A stretch of DNA of 12,505 nt from Candidatus Altimarinota bacterium. Its GTDB lineage: Bacteria; Patescibacteriota; Gracilibacteria; Absconditabacterales; Absconditicoccaceae. The notes beneath the pieces were generated by a model. The model saw only the letters and a list, made by a program, of their open reading frames with translations. It did not search any database and was not told where the DNA came from. Numbering within the stretch: position 1 is the stretch's first letter; each line of letters starts with the position of its first letter. The stretch spans positions 1 to 12,505 of the forward strand of contig JAMOTU010000031.1 in NCBI GenBank assembly GCA_027062165.1. The letters run 5' to 3'. This document shows, in pieces, positions 1 to 4,957 of this stretch. The position numbers and the translations under genes are program-made.

Positions 1-516
1 CTTTTTAAGCCCTCCTGCTTTCGGCAAATCTATAATAGATACGATTTCATTTTCTGCTGTCTGGACTGCACGAGTAAAAGGTATTGCAAAATATTCAATA
101 GGTACTTTTATGTTCTCTTCTAAAAACTCTACTGCGTCTTTAACATCTTGTTCTTTAACATATCCATTAACTACAAATAAAATATTTTGATTCAAATTTT
201 TTATACGATAATAACTTTTCAAAGTTCCTCCAAGAGAAACTAAAGTAGGATTAAAAGGAATGATAACTAAATCAGATTGTTTCGATACATTTTCTAATCT
301 CAAATCATCAAATCCACCAAAATCAAAAACTACATCGTTTAAATTTTCATCAATTTTATCCCTTAAACCAACTTTAATAACTCTATTGGGCATTAAAGAT
401 TTTAATATTCCGTAAGGATCAAGCTCTATAATTTTTAAATTAAAATACAATGCAATCTGAGTAGCTAACATTGTTTTGCCAACACCGCCTTTTTGATTAT
501 AGATAGTTATTTTCAT
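1..516 (-). CDS. parA: ParA-family partition ATPase, C-terminal part beyond window
   Basis: I translated 172 codons leftward from the ATG at 514-516 to base 1 with no stop, so the C-terminus lies outside the window. Residues 7-15 read NQKGGVGKT, the deviant Walker A of ParA/MinD ATPases with its signature lysine at position 9. An ELDP segment follows around residue 33, and VVFDFGG fits the Walker B position. Proteins of this family form ATP-dependent dimers on nucleoid DNA and position plasmids together with a centromere-binding partner; no partner is visible here and it may lie further left. The start ATG overlaps the stop of the RelE-like gene in ATGA (513-516), so the gene is translationally coupled to the toxin gene and probably transcribed from the relB promoter near 1080. 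The family call is firm; the role in plasmid partition is inferred from context. Confidence 0.93.
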   Translation of the reverse strand, partial: MKITIYNQKGGVGKTMLATQIALYFNLKIIELDPYGILKSLMPNRVIKVGLRDKIDENLNDVVFDFGGFDDLRLENVSKQSDLVIIPFNPTLVSLGGTLKSYYRIKNLNQNILFVVNGYVKEQDVKDAVEFLEENIKVPIEYFAIPFTRAVQTAENEIVSIIDLPKAGGLKK

Positions 517-779
517 TTGTAAATATCTCCTCTGCTATCTGCTTTTTCCATCACAATTACTAAAACATCATCTTTTATTTGATAAATAAATCTATATTTT
601 CCTATTCTCAAACGATATTCTTCACTACCTCTAAGTTTCCTAATATCCAATGTTTGATTAGTAGGATAAGGATTTTCTCTAAGTTTTAAAAAAATTTTTT
701 TAAATCTATTTTTTAAATTTTTATCTTGTTTTTCAATAAATTTTTTAACTTGTTTCTCAAAAACTAAATTATACTTCAT
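513..779 (-). CDS. relE: RelE/ParE-superfamily toxin
   Basis: This is an 88-residue basic protein of the size and pattern of RelE/ParE toxins. The N-terminal helices are lysine-rich (KKFIEKQDKNLKNRFKKI). They are followed by the conserved stretch KLRGSEEYRLRIGKYRFIY (about residues 48-66) and a C-terminal ADSRGDIY. Arginines 56, 58, 63 and 83 and tyrosine 87 sit where RelE-type mRNA interferases carry catalytic or RNA-binding residues. RelE proteins cleave mRNA in the ribosomal A site, whereas ParE relatives poison gyrase; the sequence alone does not settle which. The gene starts 3 bp after the antitoxin stop and its TGA overlaps the parA start, making a tight three-gene operon. Its likely role is post-segregational killing that stabilises the plasmid. 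Confidence 0.9.
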   Translation of the reverse strand: MKYNLVFEKQVKKFIEKQDKNLKNRFKKIFLKLRENPYPTNQTLDIRKLRGSEEYRLRIGKYRFIYQIKDDVLVIVMEKADSRGDIYK

Positions 780-782
780 TTA

Positions 783-1055
783 TTAATCCCAATTTATTTC
801 ATCAAAAGTCACATAATTTTCAGGATGTTTTTTGTAATTTTCATAAGCATTTTTTGCAATTTCATAATCAGTATCTCCTGGAAGGATAGGCTCAATTTGC
901 ATATCAAAATCAAGTTCTTTTTTTTCAAGTGTTTTTTTAAGTAAAAAATTAAGTCCATCACTTAAGCTCAATCCATACTGTTTAAAAAACTGTTTAGCTT
1001 CTTCTTTTAAAGATTTATCCAAATATACATTGGTTCTAACTTTATCAAAAGTCAT
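783..1055 (-). CDS. relB: RelB/DinJ-family antitoxin
   Basis: A 90-residue protein with an N-terminal ribbon-helix-helix. The short beta segment KVRTNVYLD (residues 5-13) is followed by two helices containing LKEEAKQFF and GLSLSDGLNFLL, as in RelB/DinJ antitoxins. The acidic C-terminus (PGDTDYEIAKNAYENY...) is the usual toxin-wrapping region. The dimer would neutralise the adjacent RelE-like toxin and bind the palindromic operator upstream. The start is the ATG at 1053-1055, preceded by an AAAGGAAC ribosome binding site. A TGTTATAAT extended -10 box on the minus strand (1080-1088) gives a leader of roughly 18 nt. It is the first gene of the relB-relE-parA operon. Confidence 0.9.
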   Translation of the reverse strand: MTFDKVRTNVYLDKSLKEEAKQFFKQYGLSLSDGLNFLLKKTLEKKELDFDMQIEPILPGDTDYEIAKNAYENYKKHPENYVTFDEINWD

Positions 1056-1079
1056 CTTGTTCCTTTTATTTTTTTACTA

Positions 1080-1106
1080 ATTATAACACATCTAGTGTGT
1101 TATAAT
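1080..1106. promoter_or_regulatory. Palindromic operator with two divergent extended -10 promoters
   Basis: Perfect 11-bp arms ATTATAACACA (1080-1090) and TGTGTTATAAT (1096-1106) flank the 5-nt centre TCTAG. Because of the symmetry, each arm ends in an extended -10 box TGTTATAAT: one faces left to relB and one faces right to the small gene at 1137. It is the expected binding site for the RelB dimer or the RelB-RelE complex, so a single operator would control both directions. The palindrome and the -10 boxes are seen directly; the regulator is inferred. Confidence 0.8.
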
Positions 1107-1136
1107 ACTTTTAAAATTCTATAAAAGAAAGTTAAA

Positions 1137-1361
1137 ATGAAATATGTATTAATACCTTTGAGTCTGATTGGATTTGCATATGGAATGATGCACGATTTTG
1201 TTTGGTTGGAATTATTAACAGGTGGATATTTAACATCAGCTATTTTGTTAGGGTCATCTGATTACGAGAATGAGGAAAATGTTTTTTGGAATTGGACTGA
1301 TAATAACGATTTTTCTTGGAATAATGATAGCTTTTTTGGAAATGATGATTGGGATGATTAA
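1137..1361 (+). CDS. Small membrane protein with acidic, aromatic tail
   Basis: I do not recognise this 74-residue protein. Residues 1-18 and about 24-39 are hydrophobic (MKYVLIPLSLIGFAYGMM; LELLTGGYLTSAILLG), suggesting two short membrane segments or a hairpin. The remaining C-terminal half is rich in Asp, Asn, Trp and Phe (NWTDNNDFSWNNDSFFGNDDWDD) and carries almost no positive charge. The start ATG is placed by the rightward TGTTATAAT promoter at 1098-1106 and a weak AAAGAAAG ribosome binding site. It is convergent with the gene at 1371-1769, with a gap of only 9 bp. The shared operator with relB suggests co-regulation with the toxin-antitoxin operon. No function is proposed. Confidence 0.6.
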   Translation: MKYVLIPLSLIGFAYGMMHDFVWLELLTGGYLTSAILLGSSDYENEENVFWNWTDNNDFSWNNDSFFGNDDWDD

Positions 1362-1370
1362 TTCGTCACT

Positions 1371-1769
1371 TTATAGTTTTGAAATATCAATATCCAAATC
1401 ATCAAAAATATAATCAAGATATTTTTCTTCTATATCATCTTTATATTTTTCAATAAACTTTTTAGCGGTATTATAATGAACTCCCGCATTTTTATGAATT
1501 TGGTAAGGCGTGACAGGTATATCATCATCAATCAGTTTTTTAAGAGCTATGGCACATTTTCTATAAGCTTTTTTGACCCTTGCTCTACTCGCTGCAACAC
1601 TGCTTCTTCTTTTGTTTAAGTTACGCCATTTGTATTCGTTTCTCGCATCTCTTAATATTTGTTTAAACTGTTCCGGAATACTTTTATCGTTCATCAACTC
1701 TTCAAATTTTCTTTTTTCCATACAAAAAAATACAAAGTCGTGATAATCCCTAACATTTTCCCATTCCAT
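1371..1769 (-). CDS. Helix-turn-helix protein of the PYQ..GV.YNTA type
   Basis: A 132-residue protein with a basic centre (RRSSVAASRARVKKAYRK, about 54-71) and a helix-turn-helix at about residues 85-106 (VTPYQIHKNAGVHYNTAKKF). An acidic tail follows. The helix-turn-helix closely resembles the C-terminal one in the protein at 2078-2398 (INPYQVAKLSGVAYNTARKY), so the two are distant paralogs. The layout, a preceding helix, then a loop with T/NPYQ and then GV.YNTA, recalls small DNA-binding proteins of transposons and plasmids. The start ATG (1767-1769) has a GAAGGG ribosome binding site, and a minus-strand TATAAT (1803-1808) lies within a copy of the recurring CTAWWTAG motif, so autoregulation is likely. 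I infer DNA binding; the target and role are unknown. Confidence 0.75.
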   Translation of the reverse strand: MEWENVRDYHDFVFFCMEKRKFEELMNDKSIPEQFKQILRDARNEYKWRNLNKRRSSVAASRARVKKAYRKCAIALKKLIDDDIPVTPYQIHKNAGVHYNTAKKFIEKYKDDIEEKYLDYIFDDLDIDISKL

Positions 1770-1785
1770 TGTTTACCCTTCAACT

Positions 1786-1856
1786 CTATTTAGTAATGAA
1801 ATATTATAGCACAATTAAATCATCCATTCAACACTAAATAGTTATGAAATAATAAT
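1786..1856. repeat. Two copies of the CTAWWTAG..ATGAAATA motif
   Basis: Copy one (1786-1808) begins CTATTTAGTAATGAAATA and copy two (1834-1856) begins CTAAATAGTTATGAAATA. Each has the palindromic octamer CTAWWTAG, two bases, then ATGAAATA. Read on the minus strand, copy one contains the TATAAT -10 box of the gene at 1371-1769. The copies are therefore placed as operators at that promoter. Related copies occur near 3594, 3632, 4676, 4958 and 4992. Confidence 0.6.
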
Positions 1857-1893
1857 TATTACTTTTTCACGGGAAAATAGTTAAGAAAGATTT

Positions 1894-1902
1894 TGATATA
1901 AT
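1894..1902 (+). promoter_or_regulatory. Extended -10 promoter for structured RNA copy 1
   Basis: TGATATAAT matches the extended -10 consensus TGnTATAAT exactly. A start 7-8 nt downstream would fall at about 1909-1910, the first bases of the closing stem of the folded element, which supports transcription on the plus strand. No convincing -35 box is seen, as is usual for Campylobacterota promoters. Confidence 0.55.
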
Positions 1903-1907
1903 TTTGT

Positions 1908-2077
1908 TTGTGGTAGGTTGCCATCGGCTGCCCGGCAAGGGTGGCGGGTTGGGAGTTGGGGATAGCCCAACTGAAAGGTAGCCGATGGATAGGATAATTA
2001 TTGTCCTATTGATAGTGGCTCTTGTAGTCACTATCTGTTGGTAGGGAGGTGCCACTCCCTGCTCATTCCTACCACAA
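1908..2077 (+). ncRNA. Structured RNA candidate, copy 1 (long form)
   Basis: This is a GC-rich island: 49 of the 80 bases at 1911-1990 are G or C, in a very AT-rich window. It folds as a closed multi-helix RNA. P1 closes 1908-1917 with 2068-2077. P2 pairs CCATCGGCT (1921-1929) with AGCCGATGG (1980-1988). P3 is AGTTGGG (1954-1960) with CCCAACT (1966-1972) around GATAG. P4 is 1989-1997 with 2001-2009. P5 is 2011-2020 with 2026-2035 and is present only in this copy. P6 is AGGGAG (2043-2048) with CTCCCT (2055-2060). A second copy at 5148-5295 keeps P1-P4 and P6. The differences retain pairing, and all non-Watson-Crick pairs are G-U if the plus strand is the RNA. I cannot assign it to a known family; no reverse transcriptase, nuclease or TnpB-like gene is adjacent. 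It lies convergent to the helix-turn-helix gene whose stop codon begins at 2078. Confidence 0.75.
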
Positions 2078-2085
2078 TTATACCA
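2077..2085 (-). promoter_or_regulatory. Minus-strand extended -10 box at the edge of RNA copy 1
   Basis: On the minus strand this reads TGGTATAAT, an exact extended -10 match, immediately before the P1 stem sequence. The same arrangement (TGCTATAAT) is preserved at 5296-5304 beside copy 2. It could drive an antisense transcript through the element. In this copy it overlaps the last codons and the stop of the helix-turn-helix gene, so it may also be a by-product of sequence conserved for another reason. Confidence 0.35.
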
Positions 2086-2398
2086 CAAATTTTTCTTTTT
2101 TTAAATATTTCCTTGCTGTATTATATGCAACACCGCTGAGCTTTGCTACCTGATAAGGATTAATTGGTTTTCCTTGCAATCTTAACAAGTTAATAGCATT
2201 TTGTATTTTTTCTTTTGTTTTTGTGATTTTTACTTTTAGAGCTTCTTTGGCCGCATTCTGTTTCTTTTCGCTTGTGACTCTTTCACCTTTGCTAAGAAGA
2301 GTATTAATTGCATTTGCTGTTTCAATATCCAAATTATCTAGTTGTGAAATAAGCTTGTCAGGGATTATTAGTATGCTGTTTTTAATTTTTAATCTCAT
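2078..2398 (-). CDS. Helix-turn-helix protein, intact paralog
   Basis: A 106-residue basic protein. The N-terminal part (MRLKIKNSILIIPDKLISQL) is followed by a lysine-rich helical middle and a C-terminal helix-turn-helix at about residues 78-100 (INPYQVAKLSGVAYNTARKY). That domain is shared with the protein at 1371-1769. A degraded copy of residues 1-77 is found at 4695-4929, so this family has been duplicated within the plasmid. The start ATG (2396-2398) follows an AAAGGGC ribosome binding site. The last codons and the stop lie in sequence that is conserved outside this gene, at the 3' flank of RNA copy 2, so the gene end seems to be shared with the RNA element. I infer DNA binding, probably at the CTAWWTAG motif. 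It may be co-transcribed with the ATPase gene upstream (42-bp gap). Confidence 0.75.
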   Translation of the reverse strand: MRLKIKNSILIIPDKLISQLDNLDIETANAINTLLSKGERVTSEKKQNAAKEALKVKITKTKEKIQNAINLLRLQGKPINPYQVAKLSGVAYNTARKYLKKEKFVV

Positions 2399-2440
2399 TT
2401 TTGCCCTTTATAATATTTTAGAAATATCTTTTTAATATTG

Positions 2441-3550
2441 TTACACTATTTCTTTTCTTAACCAATACTCAAACAGCGGGTCTTGAAAATAGTATCTGTC
2501 CTTTTTATCTAGTATATCTTTTTCAATCAATTTTTTAATTGCAGTTTGTAAAGATGAAGGTTTTAATATTCCAATTGCTCTCTCATCACCGTAAATATTA
2601 TCCCCGTTTGTCGTTAAGACGATTTTAAGAGCTTTTTTCTGATTTTGTGTTAGATTGTCCCATATCGCTATAAAATATTCTCTTTCCTGCTTTAAAAGCC
2701 TATTTAGAGCCATATTAAATATATTCTCATCAACTTCTTTTTCAGTTAATTCCCAAATTTCATAACAAAGCTGCTGCGTATAATATGGAAAACCTTTTGT
2801 TATTTTCAAAATATCCTCTATAATATCTTCATTAATCATTTTAGAAGTTTCTTTAAATGCTTTTGTAATACATCTCTTCCAGTCTTCGTAACTTATAGGG
2901 GATAATGTTAAATGTTTAACGGATTTGTAAAACGGTCTTTTGGTATCTGAAAACATAGCATTGATTATGCTTTTTTTAGATCCTAGAAAAATATAAGAAA
3001 CATTAGAATGGTTTTGGATAACGCTTCTTAATTTATTTTCCAATCCTTCAATATTTTCAATTTCCTGAAACTCGTCAAACACTATACATACTTTATATTT
3101 TTCTCCATACTTCATCGGCATATTTAAAATATCATCTAAAACATTATCGCTTTCATTTCTTGAAAAATCCAATGAAAACACCATATTACCAGTATCACTG
3201 ATTGAAGCTTTGATAATAGGTTTTAATCTTAAAAAAGATTTCAGAGCTTCTATCGTCTTATCAAAAGGTGTTTCAAGAGATTTGGCAATAGCGTTGAAAT
3301 ATTTATTGATAAATTCTCTTTTGTCGGTTATAGTCATTAAATCAATATAAACAAATCTAAAATCTTTATATTCTTCTTTTAATTCATCAACAGTTTTTAA
3401 TACTAAAGAAGTTTTACCGAATCTTCTTGGTGCATATATAAGGACATTTTGATTGTTTAAAATATCCTGTTTCAGTTCTTTAAGTTCACCTGTTCTGTTG
3501 CAAAATTTTTTTTCTTTAACCACACCTCCGAATGAAAACGGATTAGACAT
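2441..3550 (-). CDS. AAA ATPase of the ATPase_2 (archaeal ATPase) type
   Basis: A 369-residue protein beginning MSNPFSFGGVV, then F.NR..EL, the typical opening of ATPase_2/STAND-like P-loop proteins common on mobile elements. Walker A is APRRFGKTS (residues 40-48) and Walker B is VCIVFDEFQEI (about 154-164). A sensor-1 segment YIFLGSKKS lies at about 186-194, and KRPFYKSV around 204-211 matches the arginine-containing stretch of the family. The C-terminal third (from about 300) looks like a winged helix ending in YYFQDPLFEYWLRKEI. The function of such ATPases is generally not established; defence, plasmid maintenance and regulation have all been suggested for relatives. The start has an AAAGGAA ribosome binding site and a TGTTATAAT promoter at 3581-3589. 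Two CTAWWTAG-motif copies sit just upstream. Confidence 0.85.
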   Translation of the reverse strand: MSNPFSFGGVVKEKKFCNRTGELKELKQDILNNQNVLIYAPRRFGKTSLVLKTVDELKEEYKDFRFVYIDLMTITDKREFINKYFNAIAKSLETPFDKTIEALKSFLRLKPIIKASISDTGNMVFSLDFSRNESDNVLDDILNMPMKYGEKYKVCIVFDEFQEIENIEGLENKLRSVIQNHSNVSYIFLGSKKSIINAMFSDTKRPFYKSVKHLTLSPISYEDWKRCITKAFKETSKMINEDIIEDILKITKGFPYYTQQLCYEIWELTEKEVDENIFNMALNRLLKQEREYFIAIWDNLTQNQKKALKIVLTTNGDNIYGDERAIGILKPSSLQTAIKKLIEKDILDKKDRYYFQDPLFEYWLRKEIV

Positions 3551-3580
3551 TTTGTTTCCTTTTATGTAAAATACGAAACA

Positions 3581-3589
3581 ATTATAACA
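3581..3589 (-). promoter_or_regulatory. Extended -10 promoter of the ATPase gene
   Basis: The minus strand reads TGTTATAAT, an exact extended -10 box, giving a leader of about 23 nt before the ATPase ATG. No good -35 box is visible; a copy of the recurring motif lies at the -20 to -35 side. Confidence 0.6.
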
Positions 3590-3593
3590 TAAT

Positions 3594-3650
3594 ATAGTTA
3601 TGTTTATGAAATAATAAGATGTCTTATATTACTATATAGAAATGAAATAA
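3594..3650. repeat. Two copies of the ATGAAATA motif upstream of the ATPase
   Basis: The copy at 3632-3650 reads CTATATAGAAATGAAATAA and fits the motif fully. The one at 3594-3617 is longer and imperfect, with ATATAGTTATG followed by TTTATGAAATAATA. Both are directly upstream of the ATPase promoter, as expected for an operator. Compare 1786-1856, 4676-4698 and 4958-5024. Confidence 0.5.
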
Positions 3651-3698
3651 GCACTGACTTAAATTTAAAGCTATTAATTTAACTAAAATTATCAAATA

Positions 3699-4000
3699 AA
3701 AGTCCCTATGTTAAAGATTACGCAGGGATGTATAACGTAAAGTTGGGGATGTGAAATTTTTTCCACATCTCTTTAAAAAAGCGTATCTTGCAATTCTCCA
3801 ATTAAAGAGATAGCGAATAGAGGGCTTGTGTTCCAGCCTGTGAAGGTGTATATACATCCTTACAAACCTTCCCATAAGGGAAGCTCCCTCTATAATGCGT
3901 AAGCATTTAGGGGAAGCGGTTCACATATCAAAATTATCTAAAAAAAATCGTCTTTAAAAAAAGACCTTAAAATTCCCCTACTCTTTGGAAATGTGAGATG
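3699..4000 (+). ncRNA. Second structured RNA candidate, unrelated fold
   Basis: No gene lies in this 300-base stretch, but it is dense with helices. TCCCT (3703-3707) pairs AGGGA (3724-3728). GGGATGTG (3746-3753) pairs CACATCTC (3764-3771) with one G-U; in competition with it, 3767-3776 pairs perfectly with 3802-3811. ATAGAGGG (3817-3824) pairs CCCTCTAT (3886-3893) and encloses a hairpin at 3839-3864 and CTTCCC-ATAA-GGGAAG (3868-3883). Directly abutting are AATGC-GTAA-GCATT (3894-3907) with a GNRA loop, and TAGGGGAA (3908-3915) with TTCCCCTA (3973-3980), which holds a GTCTTT/AAAGAC hairpin (3950-3965). TCACAT (3921-3926) can pair ATGTGA at 3991-3996 or ATGTGAA at 3749-3755. Three helices with no bases between them suggest coaxial stacking in a real RNA. 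A weak TAAAAT (3684-3689) could be the promoter. It could instead be a single-strand replication or transfer origin. Confidence 0.55.
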
Positions 4001-4032
4001 GATTCTATTGTTTAATAAATTACTTGATTTTA

Positions 4033-4050
4033 GTTATCATTTTCGATAAC
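4033..4050. promoter_or_regulatory. Inverted-repeat operator of the HigBA-like pair
   Basis: GTTATC (4033-4038) and GATAAC (4045-4050) flank a 6-nt centre, 8 bp before the toxin ATG. TATCAT inside it could serve as a weak -10 box, giving a very short leader, and no ribosome binding site is seen. The position fits autorepression by the downstream XRE-type antitoxin. Confidence 0.55.
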
Positions 4051-4058
4051 ATTTTGTT

Positions 4059-4391
4059 ATGAAATGGCAAATATTATTCTTTAATGAGAAAGTAGAAGAA
4101 GAAACTTTATCTTTTCCCCCAAAAATATTAGCAAAGTTGTTACATATTTTTGAGCTTATACAGGAACTTGGAACTAATATAGGAGAGCCTTATATAAAGC
4201 ATTTGGATAATGGGCTTTTGGAAGTAAGAGCAAAAGGAAAAGAAGGCATTGGAAGAAGCATATTTTGTTATCAAAAAGGTCAAAAAATAGTAATACTTCA
4301 TTCTTTCATAAAAAAATCGCAAAAAACCCCAAAAAAAGAATTACAAATTGCATTACAAAGAAAAAAGGAGTTAGAAAATGGTAACGCTTGA
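4059..4391 (+). CDS. HigB-type (Gp49-like) toxin
   Basis: A 110-residue basic protein of the phage Gp49-like/HigB branch of the RelE superfamily. The pattern is recognisable: a short N-terminal strand, then FELIQELGTNIGEPYIKHLDNGLLEVRAKGKEGIGRSIFCYQKGQKIVILHSFIKKSQKTPKKEL. The sequence GLLEVR, then R.IF, then VILHSFIKK..KTP is the hallmark of this family. Such proteins are ribosome-dependent mRNA endonucleases. The toxin gene precedes and overlaps the antitoxin gene by 14 bp, the HigBA order. The ATG lies just after the 4033-4050 palindrome and has no evident Shine-Dalgarno, so translation may be near-leaderless. The role is inferred to be plasmid addiction; it is the second toxin-antitoxin pair of the window. 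Confidence 0.88.
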   Translation: MKWQILFFNEKVEEETLSFPPKILAKLLHIFELIQELGTNIGEPYIKHLDNGLLEVRAKGKEGIGRSIFCYQKGQKIVILHSFIKKSQKTPKKELQIALQRKKELENGNA

Positions 4392-4656
4392 AAATTTTAG
4401 ACAAAAAGCTTTAGCTAATCCTGAAGTAAAAGAAGAATATGAAAATTTAAAACCTATTTTTGAGATAAAAAAACAATTAATTCAAGCGAGATTAAATAAA
4501 GGCTTAACACAAGAAGAAGTAGCTAAAAAAATGAATACATCAAAATCTAATATATCAAGACTTGAAAGTTTAAGTAATAAATATATTCCTAATTTAGGAA
4601 CTTTAATAAAATATGCTAATGCTTTAAATTGTAAGATTGATTTTAAACTAATTTAA
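4378..4656 (+). CDS. HigA-type XRE-family antitoxin
   Basis: A 92-residue protein with an HTH_3/XRE domain at about residues 30-88. The sequence KKQLIQARLNKGLTQEEVAKKM, then TSKSNISRLES, is followed by PNLGTLIKYANALN, the classical five-helix pattern. The N-terminal 29 residues (FRQKALANPEVKEEYENL) are typical of antitoxins paired with Gp49-like toxins. It overlaps the toxin gene by 14 bp in another frame, and an AAGGAG ribosome binding site lies inside the toxin coding region about 10 bp before its ATG. It would neutralise the toxin and repress the operon through the palindrome at 4033-4050. Confidence 0.9.
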   Translation: MVTLENFRQKALANPEVKEEYENLKPIFEIKKQLIQARLNKGLTQEEVAKKMNTSKSNISRLESLSNKYIPNLGTLIKYANALNCKIDFKLI

Positions 4657-4675
4657 ACTATTTATTATTCATTTC

Positions 4676-4698
4676 TTTTTAGTTATGAAATATTTTAT
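4676..4698. repeat. Copy of the TAG..ATGAAATA motif
   Basis: TTTTTAGTTATGAAATATTT matches the ATGAAATA half and the TAG of the motif but not the full CTAWWTAG octamer. It lies between the end of the antitoxin gene and the decayed helix-turn-helix gene. Confidence 0.4.
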
Positions 4699-4929
4699 TT
4701 TTCATATTTTCCTTGCAATCTTAAAAGATTAATGGCATTTTGTATCTTTTGTTTTTGATACCTTAATTTTTAAAGCAATTCTTGCTGTATCTTGCTTTTT
4801 CTGAGAAATTACTCTTTCTCCTTTTCTTATAAGAGTACTTATTGCTTTAGTCGTTTCAATGTTTAAACTATTCAGTTGTGAATGAATTTATCCGGAATAG
4901 TTTATGCTATCTCTTATTTTTAGTCTCAT
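4695..4929 (-). pseudogene. Decayed copy of the helix-turn-helix gene at 2078-2398
   Basis: Read from the ATG at 4927-4929, the product starts MRLKIRDSI, matching MRLKIKNSI of the intact gene. A frame disturbance follows: IPDKFI is present in another frame and a TAA appears in the starting frame. The frame then returns with SQLNSLNIETTKAISTL and KGERVISQKKQDTARIALK. A deletion of about 5 bases near 4747 shifts frame again, yet IQNAINLLRLQGK remains readable in the new frame. The copy then ends at a stop near 4695, before the position of the helix-turn-helix, so the DNA-binding half is lost. An AAAAGGAAAAAATG start and a CTATATAG motif upstream remain, showing that the ancestor had its own promoter. 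The alignment was made by eye. Confidence 0.8.
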
Positions 4930-4957
4930 TTTTTCCTTTTTTATATTTATCTCATTA

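Noticed and set aside
1908..2077. Miniature transposon interpretation of the duplicated element
   Set aside because: The TGTGGTAGG/CCTACCACA ends are inverted, but I see no target-site duplication. Conservation extends beyond one end only, and internal changes are compensatory, which fits an RNA better. It is not fully excluded.
1867..2088. Minus-strand reading frames over both RNA elements (also 5089-5274) that share a proline-rich segment
   Set aside because: The similarity follows from the repeated DNA. A one-base difference (GCCCGG versus GCCACGG) shifts the frame between copies, the flanking residues are unrelated, and base changes preserve RNA pairing rather than codons.
3699..4000. 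Self-splicing intron, tmRNA or RNase P RNA
   Set aside because: No group II domain V, group I P7 core, tmRNA tag or acceptor arm, or RNase P universal bases were recognised, and no interrupted gene flanks the region.
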